A DNA stretch of 64,000 nt from Dyadobacter linearis (lineage in GTDB: Bacteria; Bacteroidota; Bacteroidia; Cytophagales; Spirosomataceae), in assembly GCF_907165045.1 (NCBI RefSeq), contig NZ_CAJRAU010000007.1, positions 248,001 to 312,000 on the forward strand, written 5' to 3'. Within the stretch, counting starts at the first letter, position 1. Each line of letters begins with the position of its first letter. Both the position numbers and the translations under genes were made by a program. Below are positions 26,257-33,496 of the stretch, piece by piece. The notes beneath the pieces were generated by a model. The model did no database searches and was not told the DNA's origin. It was given only the letters and a program-made list of their open reading frames with translations.

Positions 26257-27726
26257 TTATTTCAGGAAATTGACTGTAACATTGTTTTTAGAAAGTGACT
26301 CATTTTCGCCGGCCAGATCGAAAGCCGTTTCCTGGAAGTTGGTCACAATATCCTTTTTGGCACCGATCGAGATCAGGTATTTCAGCATTTCATCATCTTT
26401 GGAAACCATCGCCGCTTTGTGCAGTGCCGTAATACCTTCGCTATTCTTCGCGTTCACGTCAATCTGCAAGCCTTCCAGACGTTTTACCAATGCCATATCA
26501 TTCTTGGCTACTGCGCTGTGATATAGTGTGTTGCCAATTTTTGAAGGCGCAGCTACTTTGAAACCTTTGTCTTGAAGCACTTTCAATTTGGCATCAAAAT
26601 CAGTAGCTGTGCGGGGATTATAAGATTGCGCCAGATAGAAGCCCAGGTTTTCGCCTGCTTTATCTGTTGTGTTGATGTCTGCACCTTTCGAGATCAGGTA
26701 AGCGATCACTTCCGGTGAGTTACCGCGAACTGCCATCGCTAATGCACTGGTTCCCTTTGCATTACCAACGTTAATATCCTTTACTTTCGGAAGCAGCAAA
26801 GCCAGCACAGCGGTATCGCGATTGGTCGCAGCTGCATTCATAAATACCGTATTTCCGTTCTCGTCAGCCTTGTTTACGTCCACGCCTTTGTTCAGAAAAT
26901 ACTTCACAATTTCCTCCTGCTTCGGTTTGCGAACTATCGAATGCAATGCATTTTCGCCGTTGTTGCCGATCACCGTTGGTTTGAGTTTCAAACTTTCCAG
27001 GTATTGGTATACTTCAATCGTATTCGCCGTGCCGCGACCTCCCTGCGCCGCCATCAGGAATGCATTCGGATTGGCCGTAACCCCTTTTTCCAGCAAGGCT
27101 TTTAGTACGTCTATCTTTCCCGCACGGGCTGCGTAGCTGAATGCATTGTTGCCGGCGGCATCGGTGCTTTTCAGGTCAAGTCCTTTGGAAATGAAATAAT
27201 TGGTAAGTGCGAAATCCTTATCATTCGCGATACCGATCAGCAATGCATTCGCGCCGTCATGATTCAGGTCTTTTTTTAGGTCCGCCCCAGCCGCGAGCAG
27301 GATATCGTATACTTTGGTATTCTGCTGACTGCCAGCCGCAAAGTTGATCGGGGTAGCACCGTGGCCATCGACAAAATTCCCTTTCGATCCTTTCGCAACC
27401 AGCGATTCCATCAACTCCACATTACCGCGTATCGCAGCCCAGTGCAGGTAAATGCGACCGTCGTGGGTTAATTTATCAACGGTATTACCCGGTTGTGTAA
27501 GCAAAAACTCGATCGTCGCGTTCGGCGCGCCTGAATTGATCGCCATCACAACGGGGTCAAACATATTGTTATTGAACTGGGAAGGATTGCTGCCTTTTTC
27601 AATTTCTGCTTTTACAGCATTCACATCAGGGGAAGTTTTCCAGAAAGATTGTTCCAAAAGCGTATTTTGCTGAGCCTGTGCAGCGAACGCAAATAGGGTG
27701 CAAAAAGCGATAACAAGTTTTTTCAT
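26257..27726 (-). CDS. Exported ankyrin-repeat protein
   Basis: ATG at 27726 (MKKLVIAFCTLFAFAAQAQ) starts a signal peptide; a longer frame to 27789 has no signal. The 489-residue mature protein is a nearly continuous run of about 12 ankyrin repeats, with recognisable cores GRIYLHWAAIRGNVELMESL, GHGATPINFAAGSQ, ENGNTVFMNAAATNRD, GTSALAMAVRGNSPEVIAYL and GITALHKAAMVSKDDEMLKY. Ankyrin proteins bind other proteins; its place at the head of the DUF2271-PepSY reductase operon suggests a periplasmic scaffold or inhibitor for that system, which is inference only. Confidence 0.88.
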   Translation of the reverse strand: MKKLVIAFCTLFAFAAQAQQNTLLEQSFWKTSPDVNAVKAEIEKGSNPSQFNNNMFDPVVMAINSGAPNATIEFLLTQPGNTVDKLTHDGRIYLHWAAIRGNVELMESLVAKGSKGNFVDGHGATPINFAAGSQQNTKVYDILLAAGADLKKDLNHDGANALLIGIANDKDFALTNYFISKGLDLKSTDAAGNNAFSYAARAGKIDVLKALLEKGVTANPNAFLMAAQGGRGTANTIEVYQYLESLKLKPTVIGNNGENALHSIVRKPKQEEIVKYFLNKGVDVNKADENGNTVFMNAAATNRDTAVLALLLPKVKDINVGNAKGTSALAMAVRGNSPEVIAYLISKGADINTTDKAGENLGFYLAQSYNPRTATDFDAKLKVLQDKGFKVAAPSKIGNTLYHSAVAKNDMALVKRLEGLQIDVNAKNSEGITALHKAAMVSKDDEMLKYLISIGAKKDIVTNFQETAFDLAGENESLSKNNVTVNFLK

Positions 27727-27786
27727 ATAAAGAGAATGGATTGAAAGCTGATTACCTCTGCCTCTATGCCGCGAAGGTAGGTCGTT

Positions 27787-27794
27787 CAAAGTTA
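27787..27794 (-). promoter_or_regulatory. Candidate -7 box of the ankyrin-DUF2271-reductase operon
   Basis: On the minus strand this reads TAACTTTG, a full TAnnTTTG match, 60 bp before the ankyrin start codon. A TTTTG lies on the same strand about 24 bp further upstream (27819-27823), slightly beyond the usual 17-23 bp spacing. Confidence 0.4.
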
Positions 27795-27882
27795 ACGATA
27801 ACTAGTCTAAATAATGGCCAAAACTGCTTTTTGATTCCGCTTTACGTCAATTCGTCCGTTTTTTTTGAGGGTTGGCGTCATT

Positions 27883-27987
27883 GGGGGGAGGATGGGAGGA
27901 AGGGAGGAAAGGAGGAAGGGAGGAAAGGAGGAAGGGAGGAAGGGAGGAAGGAGGAAGGTAGGATGGGGGAAGGTAGGATGGGATGGA
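27883..27987. repeat. C-free purine tract of GGGAGGAA-type units
   Basis: About 105 bp contain no C and only a few T on the plus strand. The core is a run of irregular units GGGAGGAA / AGGAGGAA, then GGTAGGAT units. Runs of three or more G recur every 4-10 bp, so G-quadruplex or triplex formation is possible. It lies in the roughly 300-bp gap between the divergent ankyrin operon (start 27726) and the GH39-type gene (28030). Frames open across it look like low-complexity artefacts. Confidence 0.85.
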
Positions 27988-28029
27988 GCTTCTTTACTGG
28001 TTTATTGGACATTTTTATTTTACATATTG

Positions 28030-29733
28030 ATGGAAAAGCTCTTTTGGAGGTTGTTTTTGGGGGCGGTTTGCATGCTTTCGGGTGTCGGCTTTCATGCATT
28101 TGCGCAGAGTAATGCTGGTACGCCGGCCAGGATAGAGGTGAATTTTGATAAAACAGTCGGGCCGATGAAGCCGGTTTGGGCCTGGTTTGGCTACGATGAG
28201 CCGAACTATACCTATATGAAAGATGGTAAAAAATTATTGACCGAAATCGCGGAACTGAGCCCCGGACCGGTTTACGTACGGGCGCATTGCCTGCTTTGCA
28301 CAGGCGACGGTACCGCTGCATTAAAATGGGGTTCGACGAATGCATACACCGAGGATGAAAACGGGAAGCCGGTTTATAACTGGGCTATTGTCGACAGTAT
28401 TTTTGATACTTACGTGAAACGCGGAATGAAGCCGCTCGCGCAGATCGGTTTTATGCCAAAAGCACTTTCCACCAATCCCGAGCCTTACCAGCACGACTGG
28501 AAGCCGGGCGATCCCTACAACAAGATCATGACCGGCTGGGCATATCCACCAAAAGATTACCAGAAATGGGCGGATCTGGTTTACAACTGGGTAAAGCACA
28601 GTGTGGAACGCTACGGGCAAAAAGAAGTGGAAAGCTGGTATTGGGAAGTTTGGAATGAGCCAAACGGCTACTGGAAAGGTACGATGGAGGAGTTTTTCAA
28701 ACTATACGACTATTCAGCCGATGCAGTTAAACGCGCATTGCCGACTGCACGGATCGGTGGGCTGAATATTGCCGGTACTTCGTCGCCGGGAGGTAAAAAG
28801 TGGCTCGAAGCTTTTCTGCTGCATTGTGCAGAGGGCACTAACTATGCAACTGGCAAAAAAGGCGCGCCGCTAGACGCCGTACTTTTTCACGCCAAAGGTT
28901 CGCCCAAACTGATCAATGGGGTAGTGAGAATGAATATGAGCCCGCAGCTGCGGGATATTCAGACCGGGTTTAAATCTGTGCTCGCTTATCCTCAGTTCAA
29001 AAACCTGCCGCTTATCGTAGGCGAATCGGATCCCGAAGGTTGCGCCGCTTGCGGTATGGCTACCAATCCGTCCAATGCATATCGGAACGGCACCATGTAT
29101 TCCAGTTACACAGCCGCCACTTTCGCCCGGAAGTATGCGTTGGCAGATCAATATGGTGTCAACTTTCTCGGCGCAGTTTCCTGGTCATTTGAATTTGAAA
29201 ATCAGCCGTGGTTTTACGGTTTTCGCGACCTCGCGACCAATGGAGTTGATAAGCCGGTTTTGAATGTATTCAGGATGTTTGGTAAAATGAGTGGGAATAG
29301 GGTGGAAGTGAAAAGCGACCGGATGTATCCGCTGCAAATGGTACTTGATTCCAGCATCCGCGGGCAGCAAACGGAAATAGGCGCACTGGCCTCAAAAGAA
29401 AATAAAAAAGCTGCTGTCATGCTCTGGAACTACCACGATGATGATTTGCAGGGAGCTGCCGAGCCGGTGGAGCTGACGCTTAACGGTATCAACTCAAAAA
29501 AAATAAAAATCACGGAATACCGAATCGACCGGGAACATAGTAATTCGTACGAAGCCTGGAAAAAAATGGGCTCTCCACAAAATCCTGACAAAGGGCAGAT
29601 AGTTGCGCTAGAAAAGGCCGGCCAACTGGAAAAGATGAGCCGCGAGCCGCTTTTAGAGCATAAAAAGGGAAAAACAGTGGTGAAAATTGCCCTGCCGCGT
29701 CAAGCTGTTTCCCTGATTACCCTGGAATGGTAG
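28030..29733 (+). CDS. GH39-like secreted glycoside hydrolase
   Basis: ATG at 28030 (MEKLFWRLFLGAVCML) begins a signal peptide ending HAFAQ; the frame continues upstream only through the purine tract. The 567-residue protein shows the clan GH-A plan of xylosidase/iduronidase (GH39) enzymes: acid/base Glu210 in EVWNEPNGYWKG and the likely nucleophile Glu332 in IVGESDPEGCAACG. The tail (about 430-567) has the small beta domain of GH39 (AAVMLWNYHDDD, VELTLNGINSKKIKITEYRID). Substrate is not readable; beta-xylosides are usual in the family. It stands alone and ends in a strong hairpin terminator. Confidence 0.85.
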   Translation: MEKLFWRLFLGAVCMLSGVGFHAFAQSNAGTPARIEVNFDKTVGPMKPVWAWFGYDEPNYTYMKDGKKLLTEIAELSPGPVYVRAHCLLCTGDGTAALKWGSTNAYTEDENGKPVYNWAIVDSIFDTYVKRGMKPLAQIGFMPKALSTNPEPYQHDWKPGDPYNKIMTGWAYPPKDYQKWADLVYNWVKHSVERYGQKEVESWYWEVWNEPNGYWKGTMEEFFKLYDYSADAVKRALPTARIGGLNIAGTSSPGGKKWLEAFLLHCAEGTNYATGKKGAPLDAVLFHAKGSPKLINGVVRMNMSPQLRDIQTGFKSVLAYPQFKNLPLIVGESDPEGCAACGMATNPSNAYRNGTMYSSYTAATFARKYALADQYGVNFLGAVSWSFEFENQPWFYGFRDLATNGVDKPVLNVFRMFGKMSGNRVEVKSDRMYPLQMVLDSSIRGQQTEIGALASKENKKAAVMLWNYHDDDLQGAAEPVELTLNGINSKKIKITEYRIDREHSNSYEAWKKMGSPQNPDKGQIVALEKAGQLEKMSREPLLEHKKGKTVVKIALPRQAVSLITLEW

Positions 29734-29739
29734 CATAAA

Positions 29740-29764
29740 AATAGGCCACTTTTGGTGGCCTATT
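29740..29764. terminator. Hairpin terminator after GH39-like gene
   Basis: A perfect 10-bp stem (AATAGGCCAC / GTGGCCTATT) with loop TTTTG starts 7 bp after the glycosidase stop codon. Only a short T-rich tail follows, preceded by AAAA on the other side, so it may serve both directions. Confidence 0.6.
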
Positions 29765-29808
29765 CTGAGGTTCGTAGAGTTGTCTGTGTCTGTGGATCGA
29801 TGGATCCT

Positions 29809-30117
29809 TTAATCATTATTAAATTGAAGAACCCACATGCAGTTGTCCGGCCAGGGTGCATCGACCGTCCCGCAGTTTACCAGCTCATCGTCTACGACGG
29901 CGTAGCTCATTAAACTGCCGCCAGAATTTTCGATCTCCGTTTTGGCGCGATTGTACAATTGATTGAGAGTTTCGGAAGGTACAGGCTCAGCCCATTCGCT
30001 CGAAGCATTTTTCCAGGCATAATCGCCGACATGCTCGCCGTATCTGTTTATCAGATAATGCTTGAAACTCTCGCCACTTAATGAAATGACCGGATGTTTT
30101 TCGTTTTCCCGTTTCAT
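29809..30117 (-). CDS. Hypothetical protein, 102 aa
   Basis: No family recognised. The product is soluble, acidic and without signal peptide. It begins with MKRENEKHPVISLSGESFKHYLINRYGEHV and ends in a Trp/Asp-rich segment (APWPDNCMWVLQF). The even codon use, ATG start and isolated position make it a likely gene. It is the last minus-strand gene before the bidirectional hairpin at 29740. Confidence 0.55.
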   Translation of the reverse strand: MKRENEKHPVISLSGESFKHYLINRYGEHVGDYAWKNASSEWAEPVPSETLNQLYNRAKTEIENSGGSLMSYAVVDDELVNCGTVDAPWPDNCMWVLQFNND

Positions 30118-30241
30118 ACTTTCAAGGTTTACTGAAAAGAATATTGCTTGTCATAATGTATCCGTCGGCTACTAAAAACATACCAAACCCTTTAAGTTGG
30201 GGATCCAATTAATTCTACAAAATTTTTGCACAAAATGGGAG

Positions 30242-30919
30242 TTATCTGGTTCCGGTGATTTCCTGCTTTTTTGCTTTCAGAAGAAGATAATTCCGGTGTT
30301 TGAAAAGTGAAGCGTCGAGTTTTTCCAGCAACCCCATATTTTTAAAGGCATACCAGTTGATTTTCAGCAAGTAAAGGCTTACGTAGGATTGTGGATTTGT
30401 GCGGATAAATTCGGCAGTTCTTGCTAGCAGGTCTTCCCGTTCTCTGGTTTGGCACGCAATCCAGTATTGGGCGCTGTCGGGCAAGTTCTTTCTGCGCATC
30501 CGCGCTTCCTGTACTACAAATGCATTCGCACGCGCATCGGAAGGTTTCTGAATGCTATCATTGAACTGTCGCCATTCCAGATTGCTGCGCGAATGCGTGA
30601 CCACTGACTGTGCCACATTGCCAGTATCCAGCAGGATCTGCGTGCCCGATTCAAAGAAAAATGTGAGAGAACCTTTGAGTTTGGATACTTGCAGCTGATA
30701 GAGATCGGGCAGCAAATGTGCGTCCATTTTCAGGTGCGTCGTGTCAAAACCGAGCTGAATGGAATGCACAATCGCAGCAAAGCCCTTTTCCCGTGTCAGC
30801 AAAATCGCTTTCCTGTCATCCAGTACCCGCGGGGAAACGATGCTGATCTTTACATTTTGTGCAAATGAAGCAAAAGAAACAAACGCAAGGAAAGTGAGAA
30901 GGAAGGAGATTTTCGTCAT
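30242..30919 (-). CDS. DUF4369-like exported protein lacking a thioredoxin domain
   Basis: 225 residues with a signal peptide (1-20, SFASFAQ). The layout resembles the N-terminal half of Bacteroidota TlpA/AhpC-type disulfide oxidoreductases: a beta domain (about 22-95) with LPDLYQLQVSKLKGSLTFFFESGTQ split over strands, then helices containing RTNPQSYVSLYLLKINW, which matches the 'hPxSyvsl.lL' linker before the thioredoxin fold. The thioredoxin domain and its CxxC are absent; the only cysteine in the mature part is in IACQTRE. It may be a stand-alone relative or a shortened gene. Function unknown. Confidence 0.65.
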   Translation of the reverse strand: MTKISFLLTFLAFVSFASFAQNVKISIVSPRVLDDRKAILLTREKGFAAIVHSIQLGFDTTHLKMDAHLLPDLYQLQVSKLKGSLTFFFESGTQILLDTGNVAQSVVTHSRSNLEWRQFNDSIQKPSDARANAFVVQEARMRRKNLPDSAQYWIACQTREREDLLARTAEFIRTNPQSYVSLYLLKINWYAFKNMGLLEKLDASLFKHRNYLLLKAKKQEITGTR

Positions 30920-30986
30920 CTAATTTGAGACAGTCACATCAGGCAATGTTCGCTGACCGGAGTTCGCAGGTGCCGAATTTAACGAA

Positions 30987-31025
30987 AATAAGTTGGGCGT
31001 AGTGTTTTGCTACGCCCAACTTATT
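30987..31025. terminator. Long perfect hairpin terminator, 16-bp stem
   Basis: AATAAGTTGGGCGTAG (30987-31002), loop TGTTTTG, and its exact complement (31010-31025). It lies 27 bp after the stop of the minus-strand endonuclease/phosphatase gene and so ends locus 2; the A/T-rich stem base could act in both directions. Confidence 0.7.
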
Positions 31026-31052
31026 CAAAAGTATTCTGTGTTTCTGCAAAAG

Positions 31053-31892
31053 CTATTTAATAAGTGCCTTGACTACAACTGGCTGGTGATCAGACGGATA
31101 TCGTTGTTCCTTCGCATCAGTCAATACCCCGTATTTCAAGACATCAATATCCTTGCTTACGAAAATATAGTCAATGCGCTTGTCCATTTTTGCGTCGAAC
31201 TGGAAGCTGTTAAAAGTACCCTCTGGTCCGTAAGGCGGCTGTTTGGTCACTTCGTGGGTATCGTTCAAAATTCCCTGGATCGCTTTCATTTGCTCAGTTT
31301 CTGGCGTGGAATTAAAGTCTCCCGTCAGAAATGTAGTCGCTTTTCCGGCGATCTCGTTGATTTTCTTTACCATCAGTTTGCCCGACTCCTTCCGGGCCTC
31401 TACGCCCTGGTGATCGAAATGTACATTGAAGAAGAAAAACTCCTTTTTAGAGGCCAGATCCTGGAACTTACCCCACGAACAGATCCGGTTGCAGCAGGTA
31501 GCATCCCAGCCTTTGCCCGGCTTATCAGGTGTTTCACTCAGCCAGAAATCACCAGATTTCAGCAATTTAAAACGGTCTTTCCGATAAAAAATCGACGAAT
31601 GCTCGCCACCTTCCTTCCCATCGTCGCGCCCTTTTCCGATAAATGCAAACTCAGGGAGCTCAGCCACATCTTTGATCTGACCGATTAGCGCTTCCTGCAC
31701 GCCGAAGATGTCGAATTCATGAAAACGGATCAGACCTTTTACATTTTCCTTACGATTCGGCCAGGCATTTACGCCGTCGTTGGCGGTATTGTAGCGGAGG
31801 TTGTAGGAGGCCACATTAATCGTATTTTTTTGCGCAAAAGAAAGCGTCGATAAAGTCAGAAGAAGGAGAAGAAGGAAAGCGTTTTTTTTCAT
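31053..31892 (-). CDS. Secreted endonuclease/exonuclease/phosphatase-fold protein (locus 2)
   Basis: 279 residues with a signal peptide (1-20, STLSFAQ). The EEP fold motifs are in order: NVASYNLRYN (Asn ligand), DIFGVQEAL (metal-binding Glu), GEHSSIFYRKDRF, FFNVHFDHQG (catalytic-site His), LTGDFNSTPE (GDxN), RIDYIFVSKDI and the terminal SDHQPVVVKAL (Asp-His). Members cleave phosphodiesters or phosphomonoesters in DNA, sphingomyelin, inositol phosphates and other substrates. It follows the metallophosphoesterase gene on the same strand but is separated from it by the 31937-32183 repeat array, which could affect its share of the operon transcript. Confidence 0.88.
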   Translation of the reverse strand: MKKNAFLLLLLLTLSTLSFAQKNTINVASYNLRYNTANDGVNAWPNRKENVKGLIRFHEFDIFGVQEALIGQIKDVAELPEFAFIGKGRDDGKEGGEHSSIFYRKDRFKLLKSGDFWLSETPDKPGKGWDATCCNRICSWGKFQDLASKKEFFFFNVHFDHQGVEARKESGKLMVKKINEIAGKATTFLTGDFNSTPETEQMKAIQGILNDTHEVTKQPPYGPEGTFNSFQFDAKMDKRIDYIFVSKDIDVLKYGVLTDAKEQRYPSDHQPVVVKALIK

Positions 31893-31936
31893 TGATTATT
31901 TATGTTAGTTAAAAGTTTGTTTGTGGAAACATAGGA

Positions 31937-32183
31937 GGCCCCGCCGGGGCCGCATAATTTGTACCGTCGATCTTCCTACAAACAGGAGGCCGCTCGGCGG
32001 CCGCAACTGCCCCGGCGGGGCATCCTGTTTATAGAAAAAAGGTAATTCATTTTTTGTTGGCCCCGCCGGGGCCAAATGTTTGTACCGTCGATCTTCTTAC
32101 AAACAGGAGGCCGCTCGGCGGCCGCATTTGCCCCTGCGGGGCATCCTGTTTATGTTCCATTTTTTGTTGGCCCCGCCGGGGCC
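31937..32183. repeat. Array of GC-rich structured repeats (two cores, three palindromes)
   Basis: The gap between two locus-2 genes holds three identical 15-bp palindromes GGCCCCGCCGGGGCC (31937, 32059, 32169) separated by two 75-bp cores (31958-32032 and 32079-32153; 71 of 75 identical by eye). Each core has GGCCGC-TCG-GCGGCC and TGCCCC-nGC-GGGGCA hairpins nested inside an outer stem AAACAGGA / TCCTGTTT, forming a three-way junction. The four core differences all fall in loops or linkers. A TTTGTA / TACAAA pair offers an alternative fold. ATTTTTTGTT precedes palindromes two and three. This resembles REP/BIME-type elements. Confidence 0.85.
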
Positions 32184-32203
32184 TCCTTCCTACAACAACG
32201 ATA

Positions 32204-33460
32204 TTATTTCCCTTTCCTCGGGATCAATAACTTGCCAACCACCTCGCCGTCGTCGCGGATCATTTTCAAGTCAAGCTGCTTGCGGGTCGCATGCAATTTG
32301 ATCAATGTTCGCTTGCCTTCCAAAGGTCCGCCGCCGATTACGATCGGGTAATTGTGGTCTGCGTCGGGCTCGTGGGTCATGTACCGGTGCGTGTGGCCGG
32401 AGATCTGCAAGTCAATTTTCGCCTTGTTCAAAACCGGTCCGAACACTTTCCGGCAATGCAGCGTGCCGTGCCAGTCGCCCGAGTGGTAGGGGGAAATATG
32501 GATCAGTACCACGCGGAATTCAGCTTTCTTGAACTCCGGCGATTCCACTTCTCTTTCCAGCCACGTTTTCTGCGTTTCCCGGTAGCGGTCGAAGGCGATC
32601 AGCCCGCCGTAATCCACCGCGTCGTCGGCCTTGTCTTCACCAGAGTCCAGCACTACGAAGCGGACTGGTCCGCGGGTAAATGCATAGTAATATTTGTTTT
32701 CCGGATAAGCGTAATAGGAAGGAATGTGGCGCGAGAAACTGCCCCGGCATTCGTGGTTTCCCTGCGTGAGGATAAACGGAAATTCAGTGGCGAAAATATC
32801 CACGCAGGGTTTGATCAAATGGTCAACCATCTGACTTTCTTCCGTAACCCAATCGAAACAATCCCCATTGAAAACAACAAAGTCGTAGTCGCGTGTATTG
32901 CCCGTATAGGCATGACGGTAAAGCAGTTGCGGGATAATCTGCGGCCGGTCGTGGATATCATTGAAAACAACCATTTTGAACTCATCCTCATTGGCAGCCG
33001 GTGTTTTAAATCCATAAAGCGGACTGGAAATACTTTCGCCAAATTCAACTCGGGAACCTTTGTAGCCCGATATCTCGGTCGAAACCAGCTTGTATTTATG
33101 GTCGGTACCGGGCTTTAAACCTTTGAGAGTGATCTTATTAATGCGGTTATTAGCCTCGACCAAACCGTTGGTGTAACCCACTTCGCGCATACTTGTGTAA
33201 GTACCCGCGCCGTATTCAACCCAGCTGAAACAGTTTTTGTGGGTGATCCACATAATAGTCACTTCGTCGGTCCCCAGATTTTGGAGATAGGGACCGGCTA
33301 CGAAGTGATTTTTTTCTTCCACCGTAGTATCCGAACTGTCGGCGGCGGCAGTTCCGGCGACGGCAGTTCCGGCGGCGGCTTGTGAGGCAGTGAGCGGCAG
33401 TAAGCTCAATGCCCCGATCTGGGACATTTTTTCAAGAAAAGACCTTCTGTCTGAAAGCAT
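32204..33460 (-). CDS. Calcineurin-like metallophosphoesterase with Fn3-like N-domain (locus 2)
   Basis: ATG at 33460 (MLSDRRSFLEKMSQIGALS) gives 418 residues. The N-terminus has a twin-arginine motif (DRRSFLEK), implying Tat export of a folded metalloenzyme. A purple-acid-phosphatase-like Fn3 domain follows (about 50-150: VAGPYLQNLGTDEVTIMWIT, ITLKGLKPGTDHKYKLVS). The catalytic domain shows VVFNDIHDRP, FVVFNGDCFDW, LTQGNHECRG, VVLIHISPYHSGDWHG and DLQISGHTHRY, the metallophosphatase metal ligands in order. An alanine-rich stretch after the signal comes from a short DNA repeat (GGCGGCAGTTCC). It lies 36 bp after susD, supporting a phosphate-ester substrate for the locus. Confidence 0.9.
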   Translation of the reverse strand: MLSDRRSFLEKMSQIGALSLLPLTASQAAAGTAVAGTAAADSSDTTVEEKNHFVAGPYLQNLGTDEVTIMWITHKNCFSWVEYGAGTYTSMREVGYTNGLVEANNRINKITLKGLKPGTDHKYKLVSTEISGYKGSRVEFGESISSPLYGFKTPAANEDEFKMVVFNDIHDRPQIIPQLLYRHAYTGNTRDYDFVVFNGDCFDWVTEESQMVDHLIKPCVDIFATEFPFILTQGNHECRGSFSRHIPSYYAYPENKYYYAFTRGPVRFVVLDSGEDKADDAVDYGGLIAFDRYRETQKTWLEREVESPEFKKAEFRVVLIHISPYHSGDWHGTLHCRKVFGPVLNKAKIDLQISGHTHRYMTHEPDADHNYPIVIGGGPLEGKRTLIKLHATRKQLDLKMIRDDGEVVGKLLIPRKGK

Positions 33461-33496
33461 AAATTGCAAGGGTTAGGAATAGGATTGTACTGTTTT

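Noticed and set aside
27865..28029. N-terminal extension of the GH39-like protein through the purine tract
   Set aside because: It would be a low-complexity Gly/Arg/Glu stretch before an intact signal peptide; the signal start at 28030 is far more plausible.
31000..31690. Plus-strand frame opposite the EEP-fold gene
   Set aside because: It mirrors a clearly coding minus-strand gene with full motif set and has no recognisable features of its own.
31937..32183. GC-rich palindromes as simple rho-independent terminators
   Set aside because: No T-tract follows the hairpins in the operon direction, and the repeated composite architecture goes well beyond a terminator.
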